Shown: in pieces, positions 1 to 6,487 of the stretch
How positions within the stretch are numbered: position 1 is the stretch's first letter
Layout: every line of letters begins with the position of its first letter
Assembly: GCA_031396835.1 (NCBI GenBank)
Contig: JANNLO010000304.1
Location: 1 to 10,257 of the forward strand
Direction: 5' to 3'
DNA: 10,257 nucleotides
From: Snowella sp031396835
Lineage (GTDB): Bacteria > Cyanobacteriota > Cyanobacteriia > Cyanobacteriales > Microcystaceae
Translations under genes and position numbers: made by a program
The notes under the pieces: generated by a model
Database searches by the model: none
Seen by the model: only the letters and a program-made list of their open reading frames with translations
What the model was told of the DNA's origin: nothing

Positions 1-967
1 TACCGACTAATTTTCCTGTTCCTGCCGCGATCGCCTCTGGTCTTTCCGTGTTTTCTCGTAATACCAAAACAGGTTTTCCTAAACTGGGAGCTTCTTCTTG
101 CAATCCGCCTGAATCAGTTAAAAGGAGATAGGAACGTTGAATTGCACCCACTAACTGGGCATAATCTAAAGGTTCTGTTAAAAAGACGCGAGGATTATCA
201 CCTAAAACTTTTTGGATCGGTTCGCGTACGGTAGGATTACGGTGCATAGGCAGCAATAAAGCCGTATCAGGAAATTTTTCTAAAATCAAACGAAAACCCT
301 GCAAAATATCTGTCAAAGGTTCTCCCCAATTTTCTCGACGGTGAACAGTGGCGAGTAAAACCCGATAATTTTCCCAATCTAATCCTGGAATTAAACAATT
401 TGGCTTTTGATCCGCAACCGTTAATAGGGCATCAATCACTGTATTTCCTGTTAAATGAATTTCTCCTGTGACTCCCGATCGCTCCAAATTTTTCATGGCC
501 ATCTGAGTTGGCGTAAAATGGAGTTGGGCTAGTTGAGAAATTAAGCGACGATTGGCTTCTTCAGGAAAAGGATTATAAATATTGTCCGTCCTCAAACCAG
601 CTTCAACATGACCAATCGGAATTTGTTGATAAAATGCCGCCAAAGCTGCCGCCAAAGCCGTTGTCGTATCGCCTTGAACAATGACTAGTTGGGGATTAAT
701 TTTTTCAAATAATTTTTCGAGTCCCTGCAAACTGCGATGGGTAATTTCCGTCAGCGTTTGTTTGGGTTGCATGATTTTAAGATCGTCATTCGCCTCAATC
801 TGAAAAAGCTGCATCACTTGTTCTACCATTTCCCGATGTTGTCCCGTCAAAATGACCTGGGTTTGGAAATCTGCATGACGACGAAATTGTTGAATAACGG
901 GAGCTAATTTAATCGCTTCAGGACGGGTTCCTAGGGTAATGCAAATAGATAGTGGTGATGAGTTCAT
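1..967 (-). CDS. wecB: UDP-N-acetylglucosamine 2-epimerase (non-hydrolysing), 3' end outside window
   Basis: Read on the minus strand from ATG at 967-965; 322 complete codons are visible before the window edge. The family interconverts UDP-GlcNAc and UDP-ManNAc in the cytoplasm and supplies ManNAc-type sugars for surface polysaccharide. Family motifs appear in order: GTRPEAIKLAPVI (residues ~13-25), TGQHREMV (~41), QGDTTT (~99), GHVEAGLRT (~120), NPFPEEANRR (~133), TVHRRENWGEPL (~208), PMHRN (~241) and LTDSGGLQEEAPSLGKPVLV (~284). The Asp of QGD, the Glu of HVEAG, the Glu of PFPEE and the His of VHRREN match the catalytic residues known for E. coli WecB. Family members are about 370-380 residues, so roughly 50-60 residues are missing to the left. 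No Shine-Dalgarno motif is visible. The gene follows the peroxiredoxin gene by 165 bp, with a probable terminator between, so it probably has its own promoter. Confidence 0.93.
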   Translation of the reverse strand, partial: MNSSPLSICITLGTRPEAIKLAPVIQQFRRHADFQTQVILTGQHREMVEQVMQLFQIEANDDLKIMQPKQTLTEITHRSLQGLEKLFEKINPQLVIVQGDTTTALAAALAAFYQQIPIGHVEAGLRTDNIYNPFPEEANRRLISQLAQLHFTPTQMAMKNLERSGVTGEIHLTGNTVIDALLTVADQKPNCLIPGLDWENYRVLLATVHRRENWGEPLTDILQGFRLILEKFPDTALLLPMHRNPTVREPIQKVLGDNPRVFLTEPLDYAQLVGAIQRSYLLLTDSGGLQEEAPSLGKPVLVLRENTERPEAIAAGTGKLVG

Positions 968-1054
968 GGAGAAATAAAAGAAGTGATAATAGGCGATCGC
1001 AAAGACCAGAGCAAACACTATTTTAATCAAGATTACCGATTTTACAATAGCAAT

Positions 1055-1080
1055 AAAAAAAGAAGACAGATAGCGTCTCC
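1055..1080 (-). terminator. Probable Rho-independent terminator after the peroxiredoxin gene
   Basis: On the minus strand, GGAGAC pairs with GTCTTC (six pairs including one G-U) around a seven-base loop and is followed directly by seven T residues. It lies 53 bp past the stop codon of the peroxiredoxin gene and upstream of wecB, so it would separate the two transcripts. The stem is short, which limits confidence. Confidence 0.5.
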
Positions 1081-1132
1081 TCATAATTTTAAAAATTTCT
1101 TTCGGGATGCAAACCCTTGAATTAAAAAAAGA

Positions 1133-1567
1133 TTAACCCACAACCGTCAGAATATCTTGAGCATGGGTAGCCGTTTTCACTTGTTCATCAACATGGCTAA
1201 TTTTACCCGTACTGTCGATAACATAAGTAACCCGCAGAGAATAAGCTCCCTTAGCGACATCGTAAGCATTGGTAATCGCTCCATCCGTATCAACCAAGAG
1301 TTGGAATGGCAAGCCATATTTTTCTTTAAAAAGTTGATGGGAAGCTTGATCATCTCGACTCACGCCTAAAACAACAACCTCTTTTCCTTGATATTCCGCG
1401 TGATTATCCCGAAAACCCTGAGCTTCTACGGTACAGCCTGGTGTATCATCTTTAGGATAAAAGTATAAAACAACGGTTTTTCCCGCAAAATCAGCCAAGG
1501 AAACAGCATTACCCTGATCATCAACAGTTGTAAAACTTGGTGCGACGGTTCCGATTGCTAAGACCAT
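1133..1567 (-). CDS. bcp: PrxQ/Bcp-type peroxiredoxin with a single cysteine
   Basis: A 144-residue thiol peroxidase of the AhpC/TSA fold, the usual length for the Bcp/PrxQ class. These enzymes reduce hydrogen peroxide and organic hydroperoxides in the cytoplasm, using thioredoxin or other thiols. The active-site segment YPKDDTPGCTVEAQGFRD carries the peroxidatic Cys45 with Thr42 nearby, and RVTYVID supplies the conserved Arg (~112). In typical PrxQ proteins the resolving cysteine lies five residues after the peroxidatic one; here that position is Gln50, and there is no other cysteine in the protein. It is therefore predicted to be a 1-Cys enzyme. ATG at 1567 is preceded by GAGG at good spacing, which supports this start. 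The gene stands between a methyltransferase gene 107 bp upstream and a terminator downstream. Confidence 0.93.
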   Translation of the reverse strand: MVLAIGTVAPSFTTVDDQGNAVSLADFAGKTVVLYFYPKDDTPGCTVEAQGFRDNHAEYQGKEVVVLGVSRDDQASHQLFKEKYGLPFQLLVDTDGAITNAYDVAKGAYSLRVTYVIDSTGKISHVDEQVKTATHAQDILTVVG

Positions 1568-1674
1568 AATTCCTCATTTTCGACAATAATAATTACTGAC
1601 TCTGATCATAAATCTTTATAGACTTAAAATTCGATGACCTGAAGTAGAGTTTAATTTTCTTTGAAAAGTTTAAA

Positions 1675-2619
1675 TTATTTACGTCCAATAATCGTGCGAT
1701 GACGAGGATCACTGGATACAGTAATTTCATGTTTAAAACCAACGGAAGTCAAGGATTTTTCTACATCAAAAGTATAGTAATCATCACTCCAAGGCTCGGT
1801 ACTTTTCATTAATACAAACAAAGCGGGCGGTAAATTTTGAATAACAGGAGAAAGAGGATTATTATCAATAATTCCAATTACGCCACCAGGACGCAAAATT
1901 CGCAAAATTTCTTGGAAAATAGCTTGAGTTGCTTCACGGGGTAATTCATGCAAAACAAGCTGTAGTGTCACCAAATCAAAAGAATTATCAGGAAAATGAG
2001 TGTCTTCTGCTAAACCATGCACCCATTCACTGATTTCTGAATCTGTATCACTAATTTTAGCGACTGAAAGCATATAGGGCGATAAATCCAGACCTACGGT
2101 TTTGACGGGTTCTGTTTGTCGTTGTTGGTAATAACGATGCAAAGCAAACGTCGAAATTCCTACCGAACAGCCAATATCTAGAATATTCGTCACAATAACA
2201 GGACTATAAGCAGCTAAAACCTCTAAAAAACTGTTTCTTAACCGTTGATGAGCCGTTTGCCAGGACAAAGATTCATCTTTCCAAATCCGTAATCCCATCG
2301 CATAGGTTGCAGGAATTGCTTCAAAAGCGGCTTGCCAAGATAAATTTCCTGAATCATAAGCGTGGAAAGGCACTTGATAATAATTGGGATAGGAAACATT
2401 CGGATTTTCAAGTTCCCTAAACAAAGTTTTGACATCAGAACGTTCAAAATCTTCGCAATATTGTCGCCAAGCAACGCCATTTTTTTCGGCCGTATTAATT
2501 AAAACCCGTCTCGCTTGATGTTTCATCACTTGATAAAGCGGTTTGGTTTGAATGAGGAGATTCACAAATCGAGAAAGCAGGTCATTTCCCGCCCAATCTG
2601 GTTTTAGTTTAGTGGACAT
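1675..2619 (-). CDS. Class I SAM-dependent methyltransferase, substrate unknown
   Basis: A 314-residue protein. The C-terminal half holds a Methyltransf_11/25-like Rossmann domain: motif I ILDIGCSVGIST (~146-157) binds SAM, GLDLSPYML (~176) follows with the acidic residue for the ribose, DNSFDLVTLQLVLHELP (~211-227) is motif II, and LRPGGVIGIID (~242-252) is the post-motif strand. The first ~140 residues form an extension rich in aromatic and charged residues (for example WRQYCEDF and YYQVPFHAYDSGNLSWQAAFE) that I do not recognise; it may shape the substrate site. No membrane segment or signal peptide is evident, so it is probably cytoplasmic. The methyl acceptor cannot be inferred, although UbiE-like small-molecule methyltransferases are the nearest general type. 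The ribosome-binding site is weak. Upstream lies a stranded fragment of sdhA, so this gene may once have stood directly downstream of sdhA. Confidence 0.85.
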   Translation of the reverse strand: MSTKLKPDWAGNDLLSRFVNLLIQTKPLYQVMKHQARRVLINTAEKNGVAWRQYCEDFERSDVKTLFRELENPNVSYPNYYQVPFHAYDSGNLSWQAAFEAIPATYAMGLRIWKDESLSWQTAHQRLRNSFLEVLAAYSPVIVTNILDIGCSVGISTFALHRYYQQRQTEPVKTVGLDLSPYMLSVAKISDTDSEISEWVHGLAEDTHFPDNSFDLVTLQLVLHELPREATQAIFQEILRILRPGGVIGIIDNNPLSPVIQNLPPALFVLMKSTEPWSDDYYTFDVEKSLTSVGFKHEITVSSDPRHRTIIGRK

Positions 2620-2640
2620 AACAATATTGATAAGAGTTTA

Positions 2641-2660
2641 CCTAATTTTAAGGGATTAGG
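2641..2660. repeat. Short inverted repeat upstream of the methyltransferase gene
   Basis: CCTAAT and ATTAGG are perfect six-base arms separated by eight bases, about 20 bp 5' of the methyltransferase start and just 3' of the sdhA fragment. There is no following T-run on either strand. It could be an operator or the relic of a terminator. The function is not established and the pairing could be chance. Confidence 0.25.
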
Positions 2661-2682
2661 GTTTCGGCTAATATTCCCAAAA

Positions 2683-2798
2683 TCAATATTTACGCTCCTT
2701 GGGTTCAAAGTGGTTAATGACAACGGGCATATAGTTTAACTCAATGCCTGCAGGCGAATAATAGGCCAAAGTATGTTGCAAAAAGCGTTCATCATCGC
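2683..2798 (-). pseudogene. Stranded 3' end of a second sdhA copy
   Basis: Read on the minus strand this fragment encodes the last ~38 residues of the succinate dehydrogenase flavoprotein, with FLQHTLAYYSPAGIELNY, then NHFEPKERKY and a TGA stop. It matches the end of the intact sdhA at a fixed offset of 4629 bp with no gaps. Over 120 bp (2679-2798 against 7308-7427) I count ten mismatches; the 43 bp nearest the truncation point are identical. All coding differences I can see are synonymous except one Arg-to-His change made by two bases, and the stop differs (TGA against TAA). Similarity ends abruptly at 2798, where the intact gene continues into a HIP1 octamer. No start or upstream coding part is present, so it is not expected to be functional. 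Confidence 0.9.
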
Positions 2799-2849
2799 CA
2801 ATTTCTTTTTAATAGAATTATCTATGAAGTTCAATTTGTTTAATAACAA

Positions 2850-3038
2850 TTATTCTAAATTAATACTCGCGCGATCACGGCCTTGATTTTTCGCGGTATA
2901 AAGAGCTTTATCAGCTTGACAAATTAAATTTTCTAAACTATTTTCTGGGCTAGGAATCAAACTTGCAACCCCTAAACTGATGGTGATCTTTTCACTGATT
3001 TTTGATTAGGCATGGAGAATATTTAAAGCTGCGATCGC
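2850..3038 (-). pseudogene. GGDEF (diguanylate cyclase) C-terminal fragment with an in-frame stop
   Basis: On the minus strand the frame ending at TAA 2852-2850 reads SEKITISLGVASLIP, a short linker, then ICQADKALYTAKNQGRDR and INLE. This is the C-terminal third of a GGDEF domain: the ISLGVA strand and the ADxALYxAKxxGRDR helix are diagnostic. The same frame continues upstream as AIAALNILHA, but a TAA stop at 3008-3006 interrupts it. The signature GGDEF loop, any sensor domain and a start codon are absent. Intact proteins of this class make cyclic di-GMP; this remnant cannot. It starts at a HIP1 octamer (3031-3038) and lies 51 bp from the truncated sdhA end. Confidence 0.85.
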
Positions 3039-3275
3039 ATTTTAGTTCGCCTCGTCCCCAAACAAGATCGCATTTTTTAGGTTGAAAGGGTAAAGGACGA
3101 TCGCTGTTTTCTATGCTCCGAAAATTTGAAACTGATAACATTAGTCAATTTGAAATTATTTTCAAACAATATAGTATCTAAGTTATAGTATCCTCGCTAA
3201 TGATAATTTGCAAAAAACTCTTTGGCTTGCAACAATACTGTTTTTATATCTGTCGCTTCCTCTTAGATACAAATT
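3039..3275. other. Noncoding stretch with HIP1-like direct repeats
   Basis: No convincing gene is seen here. On the minus strand AAAATGCGATC occurs twice, at the HIP1 octamer and again about 34 bp further upstream, and a third related motif (GCGATCGT) lies near 3100. The right part is A+T-rich and contains the promoter-like sequence given separately. One minus-strand frame is open through this part into the GGDEF remnant region, but it has no recognisable protein features and no start signal. Confidence 0.4.
3150..3177 (+). promoter_or_regulatory. Candidate sigma-70-like promoter for the exported-protein genes
   Basis: TTGAAA (3150-3155) and TAGTAT (3172-3177) are separated by 16 bp. A start near 3184 would leave a leader of about 90-135 bases before the small exported-protein gene. 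The surroundings are A+T-rich, so a chance match is possible. Confidence 0.35.
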
Positions 3276-3320
3276 ATGCAAATTATTCTGTTGCCCACTA
3301 CACGAAAAATACGTTTTTTT

Positions 3321-3674
3321 ATGCTCAACAAATTTTTTTCAGTTAAAGTAATTTCTATTGTTGCTATTGTAACAGTCTTAATTGCTGGGTTTTTTACTCA
3401 AGCAAAAAGCATCAGTCCATCATCTCCTATTTTTGATCCAAGGCCAATTGTATTGGATCATTCTAATTCTCTATCCACTGAATTTAATCAAGATCCTGAA
3501 AAATTTCTGCCTAGTGAGTCAAAACGGCGTTGGTCTAAAGAAAATAGTTCTAGCATTACTAATACCAATGATCATTATGTCAAAGAGGGACAACGCAATC
3601 TTTCTCCTGATGTGACACTTAGAGATGGTTTTCATTTCGAGTTAGGAAACAGAACCACCGTTAACTATAATTAA
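3321..3674 (+). CDS. Small exported protein of unknown function
   Basis: A 117-residue product if translation starts at ATG 3321. An in-frame ATG at 3276 would add 15 residues. I prefer 3321 because it gives a standard signal peptide: MLNKFFSVK, then a hydrophobic core VISIVAIVTVLIAGFF, then TQAKS with a possible cleavage after the small residues. Neither start has a clear ribosome-binding site. The mature part is hydrophilic, rich in Ser, Asn and charged residues (for example PSESKRRWSKENSSS and HYVKEGQRNLSPD), has no cysteine and matches no family I know. It ends TTVNYN. It precedes the TPR-WD40 gene on the same strand by 75 bp with no evident terminator between, so the two may be co-transcribed and work together outside the cytoplasm; this is inference from position and shared export signals. 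Base composition is strongly A+T-rich. Confidence 0.65.
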   Translation: MLNKFFSVKVISIVAIVTVLIAGFFTQAKSISPSSPIFDPRPIVLDHSNSLSTEFNQDPEKFLPSESKRRWSKENSSSITNTNDHYVKEGQRNLSPDVTLRDGFHFELGNRTTVNYN

Positions 3675-3749
3675 TTCTAGTTTATGAAAATCAATAGTTA
3701 GCTCAATTCCAAATTAATAAAAATCTAGTTGTTACTCCACATAAATTCT

Positions 3750-6308
3750 ATGAATTCAAGATACGCAAAAGTATTCACATTGATACTCTCTTTTGTTTGG
3801 AGTTGTACCGTTTGGTTTATTCCATTAGAAATAAATGCTCAAATAGCAATTGCCTCTGATTTATCCATATCTCCTTCAATTGATATAGGCCCCTCAATTA
3901 AGGTAGAAAAAGTAAATTTAGAATTTTTTAATAAATACATCTATGAAACTACAAAAAATATTAACCAAAATTATTATTTTCAAGATAGAGAAGATAAGTT
4001 ATTAGAAGATTTAAAGAAGAATGGGATTGATTATGTTAAGCCTTTAACTTATTATGGTAAAGGTGTAGAAAAAATGAGGCAAGGAGATTATGAAAGTGCT
4101 ATTGGATACTATAGTGATAGCTTAAGCAAAGGGACTTGTGCTGAATTTTATATTGCAAGAGGGCAGGCATATTTTCAGAAAGGATCTATTCTTCTAGATA
4201 GTGATTCTAAAAAAGCGAAAACTTTTTTTGATAAAGCAAATGAAGATTTTAGTAATGCGTTGAATGTAGATCCCCTATTTGTAAAAGTTGACAGTATGGG
4301 TTTGGATCGTCAAAAATATGTTGATCCATTATTAGCTAGAGCAGGTTTATATATTGCACTCCATGATGATCAAAGTGCTATTAATGATTTGAATGAAGCA
4401 ATACGAATTAATCCGAATTTCTATAATGCTTATTTAACAAGAGCTAATATTTATAGTAATCAAGGAGATTATGTAAAGGCAATAGATGATTTGAATACTG
4501 CGTTGATGTATAAGCCTAAATTTTCAGCTGCTTCTTTTCTTTTGGGAACTATTTATGTTAAACAAGAAAAATATCAAGATGCCATAACTCAATTTGATGA
4601 AGTTTTAAAACTTAGGAACCAAGTAGAAGATGCCCAACAATATTTGGCACAGGCTTATTATTCCAAGGGATTTTCTGAGCTTATTTTAGAAAAAAATCAA
4701 GATGCTATTAATGATTGTACAGGAGCGATTGCTTTAAATATAAATTTTGATGCGGCATATTTAGGTCGAGGAATAGCTGAATTTAACTTGAAGCTATATC
4801 CATTAGTAGTTAATGATTTTAATCGGGTACTTCCCAATTATAGTAATGATCCTAATTATGAAATAGCTTATTATCCTTTAGCAGTTTCTTATGTTAAAAC
4901 TGAAAAATATCAAGAAGCTAAAGATACTTTTAAAAAAGTAAGTCAAAAGAATTCTTACCAATCTGAATTTTACTATAATAGAGGACTAGCCGAATTCAAT
5001 CTTAAAGATTATAAATTAGCCCTTGATGATTTTAGTCAAGCTATTTTGATGAACTATAAGGTTCCAGAGTTTTATTTTTTGCGAGGAAATACCTTTTCAA
5101 ATTTAGATAAAAATGAAGAAGCAATTCTTGATTATAGTCAAGCAATTAAATTAAATCCTAAATATAGTGAAGCATTTTATGAAAGAGGAAAAACTTACGA
5201 TAAACTCAGTAATTATAAAGAAGCAATTGAAGATTATAATCAAGTTGTTTTAATAAAACCTGAATTATTAGATCCCTATTTATATTTATTTCGTGGAATA
5301 AACTATTACCATCTAGGAAAATGGACTGAAGGACATAAAGACATTGATAAACTCTTAAGTATATATCCAGAATTTAAAGATAAATTTAAATATTTTATTG
5401 AGGTTGAAATCTTTCCGTTAGCCGATGTCAAAGAAGTTTCTGCTGCTGTCATGTCAATTGATGTAAACTCCGATGGCATTCTTGCGAGTGGAGGGTATGA
5501 TGGTTCTATCTCACTTTGGCAAGTAACTGATAGAGGGCTAAAAAAGGGGAAAATCCAACCAAATGCACACTCTCGCCGAGTTCGTGATCTTAATTTTAGT
5601 CCAGACGGAAAAATATTAGTGAGTGCAGGAAATGATCACATGATTAAATTATGGGACGTTAATACAATGTATTTAATTGGTAATTTACAGAACCATTCAG
5701 ATAAAGTAGCTTCGGTAGCAGTTAGTCATGATGGAAAAATTTTAGCTAGTGGTAGTGATGATCATACAATCAAATTATGGAATTTAAAAACAGGGAATGA
5801 GATTTATTCCCAAGACAAAGTTTGGGGTTATATTAATGATATTAATTTTAGTCCTGATGATCAATTTCTTGCTGTCTCTATCTATAATAACAAAATAGCT
5901 TTACCAAAAATTGATAAAGATGCTCATGTTATTAAAACAGATATGAGTATAGATAAAGATACTCAAAAAATTCGTGATCTTGCTTTTAGTCCAAATGGAA
6001 AACTTTTAGCAAGTGCAAGTGATGACGATACTATTAAACTGTGGAATCCTCAAACTGGAAATTTAATTCGTACTTTAAAGGGTCATTCAAACAATGTTAC
6101 ATCAGTAGCTATCAGTCCCGATGGAAAACTTTTAGCAAGTGGAAGTGACGACCATACAGTTAAGTTGTGGAATCTAGAAACAGGAGATGAACTGATAACG
6201 CTTACTGGACACACCAACTATGTTCAAGATGTTGCTTTTAGTCCAGATGGTCATTTTCTTGCCAGTGGTTCTTATGACAACACAATCAGAGTTTGGCGTA
6301 TGCCCTAA
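3750..6308 (+). CDS. Exported TPR-WD40 repeat protein
   Basis: An 852-residue protein from ATG 3750. A TTG seven codons upstream is possible but would put polar residues before the signal peptide. The N-terminus MNSRYAKVFTLILSFVW...NAQ looks like a Sec signal peptide with cleavage near Ala30. Residues ~100-550 hold about 12 TPR-like units, for example LARAGLYIALHDDQSAINDL, LTRANIYSNQGDYVKAIDDL and FYERGKTYDKLSNYKEAIED, with two units carrying expansions. Residues ~560-852 hold seven WD40 units, enough for one closed propeller; blade 4 is degenerate (NNKIALPK in place of the usual DxTIKLW). Both repeat types bind proteins, so a scaffold role in the periplasm or at the cell surface is likely; no catalytic domain is seen. 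The gene follows the small exported-protein gene and is followed by a pseudogene. Codon use is strongly A+T-biased: bases 3901-3960 contain only ten G or C. Confidence 0.88.
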   Translation: MNSRYAKVFTLILSFVWSCTVWFIPLEINAQIAIASDLSISPSIDIGPSIKVEKVNLEFFNKYIYETTKNINQNYYFQDREDKLLEDLKKNGIDYVKPLTYYGKGVEKMRQGDYESAIGYYSDSLSKGTCAEFYIARGQAYFQKGSILLDSDSKKAKTFFDKANEDFSNALNVDPLFVKVDSMGLDRQKYVDPLLARAGLYIALHDDQSAINDLNEAIRINPNFYNAYLTRANIYSNQGDYVKAIDDLNTALMYKPKFSAASFLLGTIYVKQEKYQDAITQFDEVLKLRNQVEDAQQYLAQAYYSKGFSELILEKNQDAINDCTGAIALNINFDAAYLGRGIAEFNLKLYPLVVNDFNRVLPNYSNDPNYEIAYYPLAVSYVKTEKYQEAKDTFKKVSQKNSYQSEFYYNRGLAEFNLKDYKLALDDFSQAILMNYKVPEFYFLRGNTFSNLDKNEEAILDYSQAIKLNPKYSEAFYERGKTYDKLSNYKEAIEDYNQVVLIKPELLDPYLYLFRGINYYHLGKWTEGHKDIDKLLSIYPEFKDKFKYFIEVEIFPLADVKEVSAAVMSIDVNSDGILASGGYDGSISLWQVTDRGLKKGKIQPNAHSRRVRDLNFSPDGKILVSAGNDHMIKLWDVNTMYLIGNLQNHSDKVASVAVSHDGKILASGSDDHTIKLWNLKTGNEIYSQDKVWGYINDINFSPDDQFLAVSIYNNKIALPKIDKDAHVIKTDMSIDKDTQKIRDLAFSPNGKLLASASDDDTIKLWNPQTGNLIRTLKGHSNNVTSVAISPDGKLLASGSDDHTVKLWNLETGDELITLTGHTNYVQDVAFSPDGHFLASGSYDNTIRVWRMP
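5439..6302 (+). repeat. Seven tandem WD40-coding units
   Basis: Each unit is about 120-130 bases and repeats the pattern of FSPDGKxLASGSDDxTIKLWN. Units 3, 5 and 6 are closest: unit 3 reads LASGSDDHTIKLWNL and unit 6 reads LASGSDDHTVKLWNL, and units 5 and 6 share the DNA string GGAAAACTTTTAGCAAGTG. Unit 4 (about 5823-5930) has lost the GSDD and LW positions. The likeness of some units suggests internal duplication or gene conversion. Confidence 0.75.
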
Positions 6309-6316
6309 TTCATTGG

Positions 6317-6462
6317 TTAGAGTGCATCAAACGTAATTTTGAAAACGCGATCACAGCCCTGAGCTTTAGCCGTATAAAGAGCAAGTCACTCAGTAATTGG
6401 AGATTTTCATTAAGATCATCTACAAGCAAAATATTGCCTTTAGTCAGAGTAGATTCGAGCAT
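6317..6462 (-). pseudogene. Collapsed REC-GGDEF response-regulator gene
   Basis: The minus strand from ATG 6462 reads MLESTLTKGNILLVDDLNEN followed by LQLLSDLL, the first strand and helix of a response-regulator receiver domain, with the VDD acidic pair. It then jumps, with a frame change, into ALYTAKAQGCDRVFKITFDAL and a TAA stop (6319-6317), the last helix of a GGDEF domain. The rest of the receiver domain, including the phosphoacceptor Asp, and most of the GGDEF domain are missing. At the junction, GCTC (6382-6379) fits both the receiver codons TTG-CTC and the GGDEF codons GCT-CTT, which suggests deletion through short homology. In the receiver frame translation would continue to TGA at 6312-6310, giving a 50-residue peptide without a known function. 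Confidence 0.82.
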
Positions 6463-6469
6463 AAAAATA

Positions 6470-6484
6470 ATAGAATAATTCTAT
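6470..6484. repeat. 15-bp palindrome upstream of the REC-GGDEF remnant
   Basis: ATAGAAT-A-ATTCTAT is a perfect palindrome with one central base. It lies between the start of the collapsed regulator gene and the end of the DUF5615 gene, 8 bp 5' of that regulator start. It may be an old operator or a transcription-end structure. It is A+T-rich and could be chance. Confidence 0.3.
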
Positions 6485-6487
6485 AGC

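Noticed and set aside
1157..1369. Plus-strand open frame opposite the peroxiredoxin gene
   Set aside because: The opposite frame encodes a clear PrxQ protein with its own ribosome-binding site.
2799..3275. CRISPR array or structured RNA in the gene-poor stretch
   Set aside because: There are no regularly spaced repeats of CRISPR length and no recognisable RNA fold; the repeats are HIP1-like motifs only.
3750..3839. Lipoprotein signal in the TPR-WD40 protein (VWSC)
   Set aside because: Trp at the -2 position does not fit a lipobox; a signal peptidase I site near NAQ fits better.
6293..6478. Plus-strand open frame of 61 codons overlapping the end of the TPR-WD40 gene
   Set aside because: It lies opposite the REC-GGDEF remnant, whose minus-strand reading shows clear family motifs; the plus-strand product has none.
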